This document shows, piece after piece, positions 52,201 through 60,792 of a stretch of 64,000 nt of DNA (the stretch's first letter is position 1; every line of letters starts with the position of its first letter). The notes below the pieces were generated by a model. That model was not told the origin of the DNA. It was given only the letters and a program-made list of their open reading frames with translations, and did no database searches. This DNA is from Streptococcus ovis DSM 16829 (GTDB lineage Bacteria > Bacillota > Bacilli > Lactobacillales > Streptococcaceae): NCBI RefSeq assembly GCF_000380125.1, contig NZ_KB904580.1, forward strand, positions 96,301 to 160,300, given 5' to 3'. The position numbers were made by a program, and so were the translations under genes.

Positions 52201-53958
52201 ATTGTAATTTTTAGGGTCATAACCCCAGTTTTGCTGGTTCAGATGCTGCCCATCTGGTTCAAAATCCGAAATTTCAGTATTTCGAGGATCATGTTGATCC
52301 AACTCTGGAACTGTTTCAAAATCATTCAATGGCATCATCTGGATGTAATTAACTCCAAGATACTTGAGATAATCCAATCCCGTTTTTTGATTCGTTGCAG
52401 TATCTTTCGTATCTTTCTGTACAACACCAAGGAAATTCCCTTTTTTAGACTCCTCAATACCGGAGTTTTTCGCAATCGAAAAATCACGCACATTGGTTTC
52501 AAGAACACTCATTGCCGAAAGTGAGGAAACCCGCTTATTATTAGTTTTTGTAACCGGTGCTCCTATTTTTGAAGCATCCAATAAAACTGAACGATTGCCA
52601 TTTTGAACAGTGGCAACAGAGTATGGATCTTGGGTAGTGACTGTACGGTCCTCACCTACATAGAATGCAGCAATTTCTTTCGGAGTAAGTGCTCTTGTTA
52701 CTGTCCGTTGTTTGACATCTGCTTCTTGCGAAATTCCAGATAATAATTCTTTACCTTGCCCTTCACGAATAGCACTATTGATATAATGATAGGCTACAGG
52801 TTTCCATGTACCATCCTGTTGTTCTTTAGCCAGTGCAACTGTTTTTTGAATAAAGTAGGAGTTGGGTGCAGTGATGGTGTAATCATAGGCAATACCAGAT
52901 TCTATCAAATCACCCAAAGTAGTAGCGTCTACAGTCGCTGACCAAAGTCCGATGGTATTGCTTTGGTGGTCTTCTGGGTGTGCGTCTGTCCCTTTTTGCA
53001 TCTCAATTTGCGTTTTGACTTGAGCATCCTCTGCAGTGGACTGATAGATGTTTAAAGTAACTTTTGTAGCCGTTGGCGCCCAAAGGTTAAATTGAGCATT
53101 TCCATCTTTTAGTGTTGCACCGAGTTCCCCCTTTGCACCTACGACTTGAACATTTCCTTGCCGATCAACAATTTTATCTGTGTAACCAAATTTTTTATCA
53201 AATTCTGGTGTTTGAACATTAAGGAACTGTGAATACCAGCCATCTGCTTCACCATGATAAATATCTGTATCTGTCAGCTCATTGACTGGGGCGAGAAGTC
53301 CATCATCGCTATCTCCAAAAATTTTCTTAGCACCAACTAACCTATTCCATCCTGTTTGATTTTCTTGAAAATCTGTACCAGTCGCAATGATATAATGAAG
53401 TTGTTTTCTGCCAATTTCCGCTTGTACAGTTAGAATATACTCTAATTGACCATCTTTTGTTGTAGCACGTTGCATCTCTACCCAGCGACCATCTTTATCA
53501 TGCTGAGCATTATCTCCCCATACCCACGCATAAAATCTTCGTCCATCATTATTATTTGTAGGTTTATAATGAACCCGCACAACTGTTCGATTCTCATCAA
53601 TCTGAGGAGCGGATTCCGGTGTTGATATTGTTGTAGTAGTCGCTTTTGTTGTAGACGGAAGTTCTGTTGTCGTTGGGAGTTCTGTTGTTGTCGGAACTTC
53701 CTGTGGAGAGGTTGTATCCTGTGTGATAGGCTCAGCGGTAGTGGTATCCACTACGCCAACGTTTGCATCAGTGACCTGCGTATCTACCGTTGTTTGAGCA
53801 CGGACATTTCCCGTTTCTTCTGCCAAAACAGCACTGGCAGGTGTGATGATGCTAGACGCAACAGTGACAGATACAAGACCTATGCTTAACTTCTTCAATG
53901 CGTACTTATGTGGTTTCTCCATATGTGACGACCGTTTAGAGATGGAATGTTGTTTCAT
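49258..53958 (-). CDS. pulA: Cell-surface type I pullulanase with Thr-rich stalk and C-terminal YRLYHPG repeats
   Basis: 1566 residues. Debranches pullulan, starch or glycogen at alpha-1,6 links. Long signal peptide with a YSIRK-like ALKKLSIGLVSVTVA. CBM41 (about 125-230; VHYKPTNNNDGRRFYAWVWG in part), CBM48-like N domain, then GH13_14 with type-I motif NWGYDPKNYNVPE, VVYNHLYD, nucleophile near Asp693 (DGFRFDAM), acid/base near Glu721 (TYGEGWNS) and VEVHDGM near 822. Residues about 1139-1414 are TTTKxx repeats. Three repeats (YRLYHxx ... HLYTxDxNE, DUF5648-like) end the protein; no LPXTG is found. Promoter with cre. Confidence 0.93.
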   Translation of the reverse strand: MKQHSISKRSSHMEKPHKYALKKLSIGLVSVTVASSIITPASAVLAEETGNVRAQTTVDTQVTDANVGVVDTTTAEPITQDTTSPQEVPTTTELPTTTELPSTTKATTTTISTPESAPQIDENRTVVRVHYKPTNNNDGRRFYAWVWGDNAQHDKDGRWVEMQRATTKDGQLEYILTVQAEIGRKQLHYIIATGTDFQENQTGWNRLVGAKKIFGDSDDGLLAPVNELTDTDIYHGEADGWYSQFLNVQTPEFDKKFGYTDKIVDRQGNVQVVGAKGELGATLKDGNAQFNLWAPTATKVTLNIYQSTAEDAQVKTQIEMQKGTDAHPEDHQSNTIGLWSATVDATTLGDLIESGIAYDYTITAPNSYFIQKTVALAKEQQDGTWKPVAYHYINSAIREGQGKELLSGISQEADVKQRTVTRALTPKEIAAFYVGEDRTVTTQDPYSVATVQNGNRSVLLDASKIGAPVTKTNNKRVSSLSAMSVLETNVRDFSIAKNSGIEESKKGNFLGVVQKDTKDTATNQKTGLDYLKYLGVNYIQMMPLNDFETVPELDQHDPRNTEISDFEPDGQHLNQQNWGYDPKNYNVPEGSYSTNPADPANRIQELKEMMRTLHDEGINVNLDVVYNHLYDAQKNPFEYTVPGYYYAVNGDGAMNNDVGVGNAVRSNSEMMRQYIVSSVVYWAKEYGMDGFRFDAMSDLDTKTLTQVRNALDLIDKNIVTYGEGWNSMGNYLPNNVEEGVKASIGNAKLLPEYGFFDNQARDAVSGSAYNHNPGAPGFVNGPDKNDNISNTTPISKALLGGLDRSVEPYANAAQQLNYVEVHDGMTLNDLLWKYNPTDDAQKHLKRVELATAMSALSQGINFSQHGQEFLRTKKESHNTYNSGDTYNQIDWSLTQTNVDAVNFSKSLFALRQSDSVFHISDYEQLKKQMTVTNAQPGSGIVTYELQRSNGAKYLVVFNNNTNSADPKLVLGDQEYYYGRDEKFGKINDFSNVFIVTTNSQGLYGKIGKTNGEKKITLDPLSATVLYIPATPIIVKETIDYEGDSNKKVSIVKVKSDDPEKMFTYGQSEIATKGEQDLGHIQNVLTSLQEAEKEIVYYATNNEDKLIETTEQPQLDEHGVPKNDSGVKWVLKENIKPDKTTTTQSTTSKSTTSSPTTTKAPTTTKVSTTTKASTTTKVPTTTKASTTTKVPTTTKVPTTTKASTTTKVPTTTKALTMTKVPTTTKAPTTTKISTTTKAPTTTKVPTTTKASTTTKAPTTTKVPTTTKVPTTTKVPTTTKAPTTTKAPTTTKVPTTTKVSTTTKVPTTTKASTTTKVSTTTKALTTTKVPTTTKALTTTKVPTTTKALTTTKVPTTTKVSTTTKVPTTTKALTTTKASTTTKVATKPSTTTKATTVPKTPLIPKTTTVSKSTTKSTTKPTTTTKITTKPSVPKQKDTVKPVYRLYHESLKVHLYTTDTNERDTLKKRGWRFEGEAWKTTTNEGVPVYRLYHPGLRVHLYTKDANEYKVLGTRGWRKEGVAYRSHGEVKVYRLYHPGIKKHHYTKDMNEYNTLGKRGWRKEGIAWYSEK
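49715..50540 (-). repeat. 18-bp tandem repeats (TTTKxx stalk) in pulA
   Basis: In-frame 18-bp units coding for Thr-Thr-Thr-Lys plus two variable residues (Val-Pro, Ala-Pro, Ala-Ser, Val-Ser, Ala-Leu). They fill roughly 275 residues. Near-identical units make slippage likely, so stalk length should differ between isolates, and read-through ORFs on the plus strand here are artefacts. Confidence 0.9.
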
Positions 53959-53988
53959 CAGCTACTCCTTGATATTTATTTTAGTAAC

Positions 53989-54017
53989 ATTTTATCACAC
54001 TGCGCAAACGTTTTCAA
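53989..54017 (-). promoter_or_regulatory. pulA promoter with cre site
   Basis: Minus strand -35 TTGAAA (54012-54017), 17-bp spacer, -10 TAAAAT (53989-53994). CGCAAACGTTTTCA (54003-54016) is one mismatch from the cre consensus and overlaps the -35 and spacer, so CcpA should repress it. Confidence 0.75.
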
Positions 54018-54142
54018 TAAGTAATTGTTTTCGAACTCTTTCAGAAATATTTTAGCTCATTTCCATATTTTTTATTTCAATATTCTCAATTATATCTTTA
54101 TCTGAAAATATTACAAACGTATTACAAATGTTACGTTTTGTC

Positions 54143-54171
54143 TTGATTCTTGTAATATAATCTGCTATAAT
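54143..54171 (+). promoter_or_regulatory. Promoter of the 54202 lipoprotein gene
   Basis: -35 TTGATT (54143-54148), 17-bp spacer, -10 TATAAT (54166-54171). It is divergent from the pulA promoter. Confidence 0.72.
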
Positions 54172-54201
54172 ATAAGTGAATTGAAGAAAGGAAGTATCAA
54201 C

Positions 54202-54843
54202 ATGCATCTTATGTCAAAAAAACTCTCTACTGTCATCTGTCTAATGGCTTCCGTAACGCTACTTGCTGCCTGTGGTCCCAAGCAGGGTAAGCAGGGTAAG
54301 GCCAAAGATTCATCTCCTGCCACGGCAACAACTGTCGCAAAAACAACGCAACAAACTAGCCAAGATACCCCTTCAACAACCGTAAGTACAAACCAAACAC
54401 CTACTTCTCCTACTCAAGCAGTACCAGTGACCGTCGAACCTGTAACGACATCTGGTACATTTCCTCCAGAAGTCCTTGGTACATTTTCAGGAAACAGTTT
54501 GCAAGCAAAAGATGTTTCCATCACCTTTGCGTCAGACGGTACCGTCACAACAACCGCAAACTTCGCTTGGGACGGTGTAGATAATATCCAAAATAGTCAA
54601 GCTACGATTAGTTCTGTGACCCTTGTTGCTCCAAATACCTATCGCATTGACCACTTCGATGGAGATATCGAAGCCATCCTTCCAGGAATTACAGGACTTG
54701 GAGGAGTATACAACGGCATTATTCAACAGGGCTTCAAAATCGAAAACGGCACCTTTACCCCTGTTCATTTCATGGCCCCAACACAGGAGGAAATGGATTA
54801 CAACCGTGCACAAGACTTTGGAGTCACCCTTAACCGACAATAA
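54202..54843 (+). CDS. Lipoprotein with Thr-rich linker, unknown function
   Basis: 213 residues from ATG 54202 (AAAGGAAG upstream). Lipobox LLAAC (Cys near residue 25), then a Lys/Gly tract and a Thr/Ser-rich linker (about 35-90, TTVSTNQTPTSPT) similar in style to the pullulanase stalk, and a C-terminal globular domain (95-213) with LGTFSGNSLQAKDVSITF, WDGVDNIQ and YRIDHFDGDI. Family resembles small streptococcal surface lipoproteins (DUF6287-like), but this is uncertain. Position between pulA and malT hints at sugar binding. Confidence 0.72.
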   Translation: MHLMSKKLSTVICLMASVTLLAACGPKQGKQGKAKDSSPATATTVAKTTQQTSQDTPSTTVSTNQTPTSPTQAVPVTVEPVTTSGTFPPEVLGTFSGNSLQAKDVSITFASDGTVTTTANFAWDGVDNIQNSQATISSVTLVAPNTYRIDHFDGDIEAILPGITGLGGVYNGIIQQGFKIENGTFTPVHFMAPTQEEMDYNRAQDFGVTLNRQ

Positions 54844-54856
54844 CTTTTTATAAAGC

Positions 54857-54886
54857 AAAACTGCCCTGATAATTCAGAGCAGTTTT
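54857..54886. terminator. Bidirectional terminator, copy 1
   Basis: AAAACTGC (54857-54864) pairs with GCAGTTTT (54879-54886) with an inner CTGA/TCAG stem. It separates the convergent lipoprotein and malT genes. A near-identical copy is at 60332-60361. Confidence 0.8.
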
Positions 54887-54898
54887 GTTATGATTTGA

Positions 54899-57064
54899 TT
54901 ACAATTCAACCTGTGCGACAACAGTTCCTAAAGCAACGGTTCCCAATATTGGATGACTCACCGCTTTAATTTCAGCTGTGTTTGTAAATGCAACAACAAT
55001 CGTCGTTTCACGACCAGCTGCTCGAATGGATTCCATGTCTGCTACCAAGAGCAAGTCTCCCGCAACAACTCGTTGGCCTTCTATTACTTTTATAGAGAAT
55101 GGAGCACCATTTAGAGCTACTGTATCAAGCCCAACATGAACTAAGACTTCCAATCCTTCATCTGTTAATAAGCCTAGAGCATGCTTTGTTGGAAAAACAC
55201 TGGTTACAAGACCTGAAACTGGAGCATAAACATTGCCATTGATTGGTTCAACGGCATATCCGTCTCCCATCATTTTTTGTGAAAAGACTGGATCATTAAC
55301 ATCTGTAATCGCCATGGCTTGACCTTCTGCAACAGTTTGTACGTCAACAGAAATTCCTTTAAATGCGACATCAACTGACTCAATTTTGCCAACAACAGAT
55401 GATGTTGCAGGAATCACAACACCTGATTCTAATAAATCTTGAATATCTGATTTCAAGATGTCTGCTTTTGGTCCATAAACCGCTTGAACACCTGAATCTT
55501 TAAGAATCAAGCCCATTGCTCCTGCCTGTTTCCAAGCCAGTTCGTCTCCGACCTGCGCCATCTCCTTGACCGTCACTCGAAGACGTGTCATACAAGCATC
55601 TACATCAACAATGTTTTCACGACCACCGAGAAGGTTGATGATTTGCACTACTTGCGAATTGGCATCTGCAGTTCCTGCTGCATTCGTAGGAGTGTCAATC
55701 GTTTCAGTATCGTAGTTGCCGTTTCGACCGGCTGTTGCAAGATTGAATTTTTTAATCATGAAATCTGCGATAAAGTACATCACTACTGCAAAGAGAGCTG
55801 ACACCCAAATAAAGTTGATGACATCCATCCCTAGACCTGCTTTCAGTGCCATCGGTGTACGTGTCAAGAATTCAATATTCCCAAATGAGTGCATCCGAAG
55901 ATTTACAATATCTGCCATCGCAAAGGCTGCCCCTTGAACAAATGCATATACCACATACAATGGCAAGGCAGCAAACATGAACATGAATTCAATTGGTTCT
56001 GTTACACCTGTTAGAAATACAGCTAGAGCAGAGGATAAAAACATCCCTTTGTATTTCTTCATCTTGTCTTTGTCTACATTGCGGTACATCGCAAAGGTCA
56101 AGCCCATCAAGATACCTGTTGAACCAATCATTTGTCCCACTTTAAAACGAGCTGGGGTAATCTGAGCAAGAAGGTCATTGTACTGTGCCATATCGCCAGC
56201 CCCCTTCAAGTTAATCAAGTCTGTCACCCATGCGAGCCACAATGGGTCTTGACCGAATACCTGACTGCCAGCTTGCGCACCTGTTAAAATATCATAAGTT
56301 CCCCCAAGTGAAGTATAGTTCATTGGGATGGTCAACATATGATGGAGACCAAATGGTAATAGAAGTCGTTCTAATGTACCATAAACAAATGGTGCTAAGA
56401 TTGGTGCTGTATCTTGTGAAGTTGCAATCCATTTCCCAAAACCATTGATACCTGTTTGAATGACCGGCCAGAAGATAGCCAAAATTAACGCTACCAGCAC
56501 GGAACGAACAATTACAACAAATGGTACAAAGCGTTTCCCATTAAAGAAGGTCAACACATCTGGTAATTTACGATAGTTGTAATATTTATTATAGGCTGTT
56601 GCTCCAACAAAACCTGCAATAATTCCGATGAATACCCCCATATTCAAGGCTGGTTGTCCTAAAATATTAATAAAATAACCATTTACTGGAATCACTGTAC
56701 CGAAGACTGTACGGACAGTTGCCTCAGAATCTGCAAGCATATCTGTCGTCACACCAAAGAAATGACCTGTAATAAGATTCATCAAGATGAAAGCAAGACC
56801 TGCCGAGAAAGCGCCTCCTGCTCGTTCTTTTGCCCAGCTACCACCAATTGCAAGTGCAAATAGCAAGTGAAGATTGCCAATAATCCCCCAACCAATCTGC
56901 GCAATGATATTTCCAATTCGAATCAATAATTCTGAATCTGGATTCATCAAGGGAATCGAATTCCCGATACTGACCATCAAACCTGCTGCAGGCATGACAG
57001 CAATAACCACCATCAAACATTTCCCGAATTTTTGCCAAAATTCAAAACTCAATAATTTTTTCAT
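54899..57064 (-). CDS. malT: Maltose/glucose-family PTS permease, EIICBA
   Basis: 721 residues in the order IIC-IIB-IIA. IIC (1-430) has ten or so helices. IIB Cys491 in VDACMTRLRV and IIA His643 in VLVHVGLD are the phosphorylation sites. IICBA order is that of the glucose/maltose superfamily. Downstream of mapP and malQ on the same strand, so maltose is the likely substrate, giving maltose 6'-phosphate. The symbol rests on neighbours; a glucose-type permease is the alternative. Confidence 0.78.
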   Translation of the reverse strand: MKKLLSFEFWQKFGKCLMVVIAVMPAAGLMVSIGNSIPLMNPDSELLIRIGNIIAQIGWGIIGNLHLLFALAIGGSWAKERAGGAFSAGLAFILMNLITGHFFGVTTDMLADSEATVRTVFGTVIPVNGYFINILGQPALNMGVFIGIIAGFVGATAYNKYYNYRKLPDVLTFFNGKRFVPFVVIVRSVLVALILAIFWPVIQTGINGFGKWIATSQDTAPILAPFVYGTLERLLLPFGLHHMLTIPMNYTSLGGTYDILTGAQAGSQVFGQDPLWLAWVTDLINLKGAGDMAQYNDLLAQITPARFKVGQMIGSTGILMGLTFAMYRNVDKDKMKKYKGMFLSSALAVFLTGVTEPIEFMFMFAALPLYVVYAFVQGAAFAMADIVNLRMHSFGNIEFLTRTPMALKAGLGMDVINFIWVSALFAVVMYFIADFMIKKFNLATAGRNGNYDTETIDTPTNAAGTADANSQVVQIINLLGGRENIVDVDACMTRLRVTVKEMAQVGDELAWKQAGAMGLILKDSGVQAVYGPKADILKSDIQDLLESGVVIPATSSVVGKIESVDVAFKGISVDVQTVAEGQAMAITDVNDPVFSQKMMGDGYAVEPINGNVYAPVSGLVTSVFPTKHALGLLTDEGLEVLVHVGLDTVALNGAPFSIKVIEGQRVVAGDLLLVADMESIRAAGRETTIVVAFTNTAEIKAVSHPILGTVALGTVVAQVEL

Positions 57065-57103
57065 TGGTTCTCCTTTTTACAATGTTAATTTTTTATAACT
57101 TAT

Positions 57104-57898
57104 TTATGTGAGACTTAGCTCTACTTCGACGCCAAAATGGTCTGAAATAATTGGTTGATTTCTTCCGTTAAAAATCACTCGATTCGATAATACCCTCCTC
57201 TCTTCTGTTAAAAAGACATAATCCAACCGTTTTTCTTGGGTGTGTTGACTCCAACCGTCAATCGCTTTTTCAACTGTTATGCCACTATCTTTTGTGGCTG
57301 CCAATTCATAACTATCTCGAAGCCCTAAATCTTTGATGGCTTCATAGGTGGATACATCGGACAAGGCATCTGTATTGAAATCTCCCATTAGGACTTTAAG
57401 ATGATCCGTTGAGGTTCGATCAAGAATCGCTTGGATATTCTCCAATTGATTCTCTCCTTGAGAATCTGGAAGATTGATATGGCAAGAATACAACTCTACC
57501 AACTGGTCTTCATAGTAGACTGTCACGCCTAAAACCTTACGAGATAAGATGGAATCAATTGTTTTGTGCCTACTACAATAAAATTCATCTACTTCATAAA
57601 CAGGTAATTTTGTTAACATTGCCAGACCTTCATCATAAGTATCATATCCAATGTGTGAGTTGGTCCAAAAGTATGAATAGTCCTGAATTCCAAGATTTCT
57701 TAATCTTTCTAAAAGCACTAGCCCATAATTATCCTGTTTTAATTCTTTTCCAACCGAGGGAGCTTTTCGCTGTTGATTAACCTCTTGAAGTGCAATGACA
57801 TCATAGGCCCGCTCTGCAATCGTCCGAGCCAGTATATCCAATTTTTCAGACGGATTCTCTTCCATCCAAGCGTGGACATTTACCGTCAATAATTTCAT
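57104..57898 (-). CDS. mapP: Endonuclease/exonuclease/phosphatase-family protein, likely maltose 6'-phosphate phosphatase
   Basis: 264 residues. EEP fold: LLTVNVHAWMEENP, VIALQEVNQ (catalytic Glu), LYSCHINLP, VLMGDFNTDA (metal Asp, Asn) and ISDHFGVEVEL (catalytic Asp-His) are all present. In enterococci and lactobacilli MapP, of this fold, dephosphorylates maltose 6'-phosphate imported by MalT. The gene lies 40 bp upstream of malT and after malQ, so the same role is likely here. Without that context it would be an unspecified EEP phosphatase. Confidence 0.72.
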   Translation of the reverse strand: MKLLTVNVHAWMEENPSEKLDILARTIAERAYDVIALQEVNQQRKAPSVGKELKQDNYGLVLLERLRNLGIQDYSYFWTNSHIGYDTYDEGLAMLTKLPVYEVDEFYCSRHKTIDSILSRKVLGVTVYYEDQLVELYSCHINLPDSQGENQLENIQAILDRTSTDHLKVLMGDFNTDALSDVSTYEAIKDLGLRDSYELAATKDSGITVEKAIDGWSQHTQEKRLDYVFLTEERRVLSNRVIFNGRNQPIISDHFGVEVELSLT

Positions 57899-57918
57899 AT
57901 CTCCTCCATAAAATAGGG

Positions 57919-59430
57919 CTACTCTTCTAGGGCTTCATTGCTTCTTTGATAAAGCTTCGTCATCTTCCGTAGAAAGTCCTTTTTGTCCTGAGTCAACTCT
58001 TCTGTTCGCATCCGCCATTCCCAGTTACCACCAATGGTAGATGGTCTGTTCATACGGCTTTCCTTCCCTAAATTCAGTATGTCTTGCATGCTGGCAATTA
58101 CGGTATTGCTCACAGTAGCAAATAAGATCCGGAGCATGGCTTGATTCACAAGCTCATGTGGGTTGCGATGGCTATAGTCATCAACATATGCTTGTTGCTC
58201 TGTTGTCAATTGATCATACCATTCATTGACCACTTCATTATCGTGTGTACCAAGATAGGCAATCGAATGCGCAATACATCTGTGAGGGGCATCGATGCTC
58301 TTACCAGTGATATCACTCAGACCAAACTCTAAAATTTTCATCCCAGGATAGCCACAATCATTTAGCAATTGACGAGCTTTGTCATCTATATTACCCAAAT
58401 CTTCTGCAATAATTGGCAAGTCCCCCAAGCTCTCCTTAACCGTTTTAAACAGCTTATATCCTGGACCTGGTTGCCATGTTCCAATGCGAGCAACTGCGGC
58501 ATTCCCATCTACTTGCCAATAATCTGAGAATCCTTTAAAGTGATCAATTCGTAAAACATCATATAACTTCAAACTCTCACGAATGCGATAAATCCATCAA
58601 CTAAATCCTGTTTTTTCATGCTGGTTCCAATCATAAAGGGGATTCCCCCATAATTGGCCATCTGCACTAAAATTATCAGCCGGTACTCCCGCTACATAGA
58701 GTGGTTTCCTCTGCTCATCCAACTGAAATAATTGAGGCTGAGTCCATACTTCTACACTATCAGCTGATACATAGATGGGCATATCCCCTATAATCTTAAT
58801 GTGGCGGTCATTTGCATATTGTTTTAATGCCTTCCATTGACTGAAAAAGAAATACTGACAGGCTTTGAAATAGTCAATTTGCTCTGCCAAATCTTGTCGG
58901 TAACGAGCAAGTGCTACTTCGTCTCGAGAAATGACGGCTTGGTCAGGCCAATCCTGTAATGCCTTGTTGCCAAAATATTCCTTTATCGCCATAAACTCAG
59001 CATAAGCATCTAGCCAAGAGGAATTCGCCGTTTTAAAGGCTGAAAAAATGGACTGTGCAGTTGTATCCTTCAAAAAATTTTGAACTGCTAATTCTAAAAT
59101 AGGTCTACGAGCCTGAAACAACAACGCATAATCTACTTTCTCAGGATTTGTTCCAAAATCAACACGCTCATAATCACTTTTATCTAACCAGCCCTCCCTA
59201 GCCAATAAATCAAAATCAATCAAATGCGTATTTCCAGCAATAGCAGAAAAAGATTGATAGGGAGAATCCCCATAACTTGTGGTTGTTAACGGAAGAATCT
59301 GCCAATAACTTTGTTTTGTTTCTACTAAGAAATCCACGAAATCATAGGCAGATTGTCCAAAGGTCCCAATCCCAAATTTCCCTGCTAAAGAAGTAATGTG
59401 CATCAATACACCACTTGTTCTTTTGAACAT
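57919..59430 (-). pseudogene. malQ: 4-alpha-glucanotransferase, interrupted by in-frame TGA
   Basis: The full frame (503 codons) reads MalQ from MFKRTSGVLMHITSLAGKFGIG to the C-terminus, but codon 278 is TGA (58597-58599), giving NHEKTGFS-stop-WIYRIRESLKLYDVL. Homologues have a Trp there (GFSWW-IYR), so a single TGG to TGA change explains it; the frame is otherwise open. Nucleophile (LRIDHFKGF), acid/base (IIAEDLGN) and YLGTHDNEV all lie after the stop, so the N-terminal product cannot be active. A GTG or ATG start within the second part would give a fragment only. Sequencing error is possible. Confidence 0.9.
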
Positions 59431-59462
59431 AAACTAGTCCCTTTCCAATTGAATGCACTTTC

Positions 59463-59525
59463 ATTTTAACGGAACCGTTTTCATTTGTCAATAGGTTTTA
59501 CGTAATAATTTAAAGTTTTACGTAA
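59463..59525. promoter_or_regulatory. malQ promoter, cre site and tandem GntR operators
   Basis: Minus strand -35 TTGACA (59486-59491), 17-bp spacer, -10 TAAAAT (59463-59468). Cre-like CGGAACCGTTTTCA (59470-59483), one mismatch, fills the spacer. Two copies of GTTTTACGTAA (59495-59505 and 59515-59525) spaced exactly 20 bp, each with a TTACGTAA palindrome, lie between malQ and the GntR gene and are likely its operators. Confidence 0.75.
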
Positions 59526-59612
59526 ATGTCGTCAAAAAATAATATACCATGCCATGTCATTTTATGGTACACTAGAAATACAGAGGATTATCACTCAGGA
59601 AGATGGGAAAAG

Positions 59613-60320
59613 ATGAGCAAATACAAAAAAGTCTACACAGACATCAAAAATAAAATTGAACAAAATATCTGGGATGCCAATCAAGAACTCCCTACCGAAA
59701 ATGAATTAATGGAGCTCTATTCTTATTCAAAAGATACTATTCGAAAAGCTCTCTCTATGCTTGAATTAGATGGTTATATTCAAAAAAGACAGGGGAAAAA
59801 TTCAATTGTTTTGGACCACCACCTCGTGAAGAAACAATACGTGTCCGAAATCAGAACGGTTGATGAATTAAACAAAAATGCTCAGCATGATATCCATACA
59901 CAGTTGCTTGAACTCTATATTGTTCAAGGTGAAAAAGAGCTGATGGAGAACTTTGAGGTAGATGAGAAAGTGGATTTTTATCGAGTGGCGCGCGTCCGTA
60001 GTATTGACCAGAAGCGCTTAGAGTATGACATTTCCTACTTTGATCGTCGCATCGTCCCCTATCTTAATCAAGAAATTGCTGAACATTCGATTTACCGCTA
60101 TTTAGAAGAAGAATTGCAATTAAAAATCTCACACTCTAGACGCGAAATATCCTTTCGCTACGCTACTGAAAGCGAACGGCAACACATGGATTTGGAAGGA
60201 TATGATATGGTCGTTGTTGTCACGAGTACAACTTATCTATCCAACGGTCAACCCTTCCAATATGGTAGTATCAGCTACCGTCCAGATCAAGTGACATTCG
60301 TATCTATGGCCAAGCGGTAA
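59613..60320 (+). CDS. GntR-family (HutC/TreR-type) transcriptional regulator
   Basis: 235 residues from the ATG at 59613, where the family starts (MSKYKKVYTDIKNKIEQ). N-terminal winged-helix (1-72) with LPTENELMELYSYSKDTIRKAL, then a UTRA ligand-binding domain (85-235; VDFYRVARVR, YDISYFDRRIVPYLN, YGSISYRPDQV). TreR-like in form. Divergent from malQ-mapP-malT, with tandem operators in the gap, so it probably regulates that operon in response to a sugar phosphate. Ends in the second copy of the duplicated terminator. Confidence 0.9.
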   Translation: MSKYKKVYTDIKNKIEQNIWDANQELPTENELMELYSYSKDTIRKALSMLELDGYIQKRQGKNSIVLDHHLVKKQYVSEIRTVDELNKNAQHDIHTQLLELYIVQGEKELMENFEVDEKVDFYRVARVRSIDQKRLEYDISYFDRRIVPYLNQEIAEHSIYRYLEEELQLKISHSRREISFRYATESERQHMDLEGYDMVVVVTSTTYLSNGQPFQYGSISYRPDQVTFVSMAKR

Positions 60321-60331
60321 AAGAACAGAGG

Positions 60332-60361
60332 AAAACTGCCCTGATGATTCAGAGCAGTTTT
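60332..60361. terminator. Bidirectional terminator, copy 2
   Basis: AAAACTGC / GCAGTTTT as at 54857, differing at one loop base (TGAT versus TAAT). It ends the GntR gene and the convergent acetyltransferase gene. Confidence 0.8.
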
Positions 60362-60366
60362 TTTGA

Positions 60367-60792
60367 CTATAATTCTTTCAAAAAGCGTTTTTGGTCGGGA
60401 CGTTCCTGATAGCCTAGAGCCCGATAAAATTCATGAGCGCCTCTGCGGTTAATTCCTGAATTAACTCGAATACCCGCAACTCCTGCCTGTCTTGCGCTAT
60501 CTTCCAAGGCCACCATAAGTTCTCTCCCAATCCCCTGCCCCTGAACACAGCTTGCTACAGCCAAGCCCAGCACATTCCAGAGTGGTTTGAAATAGAGCGT
60601 TTCGTATAATTGAGCGTGGACATAACCCGCTACCTGCCCATCGACCTCAGCCACCAGAAGACAATGCTGAGAACTCTCTAGCAAACGAGCAATGTTTCTG
60701 GTTGTCGCCTCCCTGTCTAAATCATAGTCTAATTCTTCATTATTTAACTGGCAGATAGCCTCACTATCCTTTTCCACCATCGGTCGAATCAT
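60367..60792 (-). CDS. GNAT N-acetyltransferase
   Basis: 141 residues. GNAT fold: IRPMVEKDSEAICQLN start, VAEVDGQVAGYVHAQL strand, acetyl-CoA loop GQGIGRELM and HEFYRALGY. Single-domain, cytoplasmic. Substrate unknown. Its start overlaps the end of the YjbR-EVE gene by 29 bp, so the two are co-expressed. Confidence 0.88.
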   Translation of the reverse strand: MIRPMVEKDSEAICQLNNEELDYDLDREATTRNIARLLESSQHCLLVAEVDGQVAGYVHAQLYETLYFKPLWNVLGLAVASCVQGQGIGRELMVALEDSARQAGVAGIRVNSGINRRGAHEFYRALGYQERPDQKRFLKEL

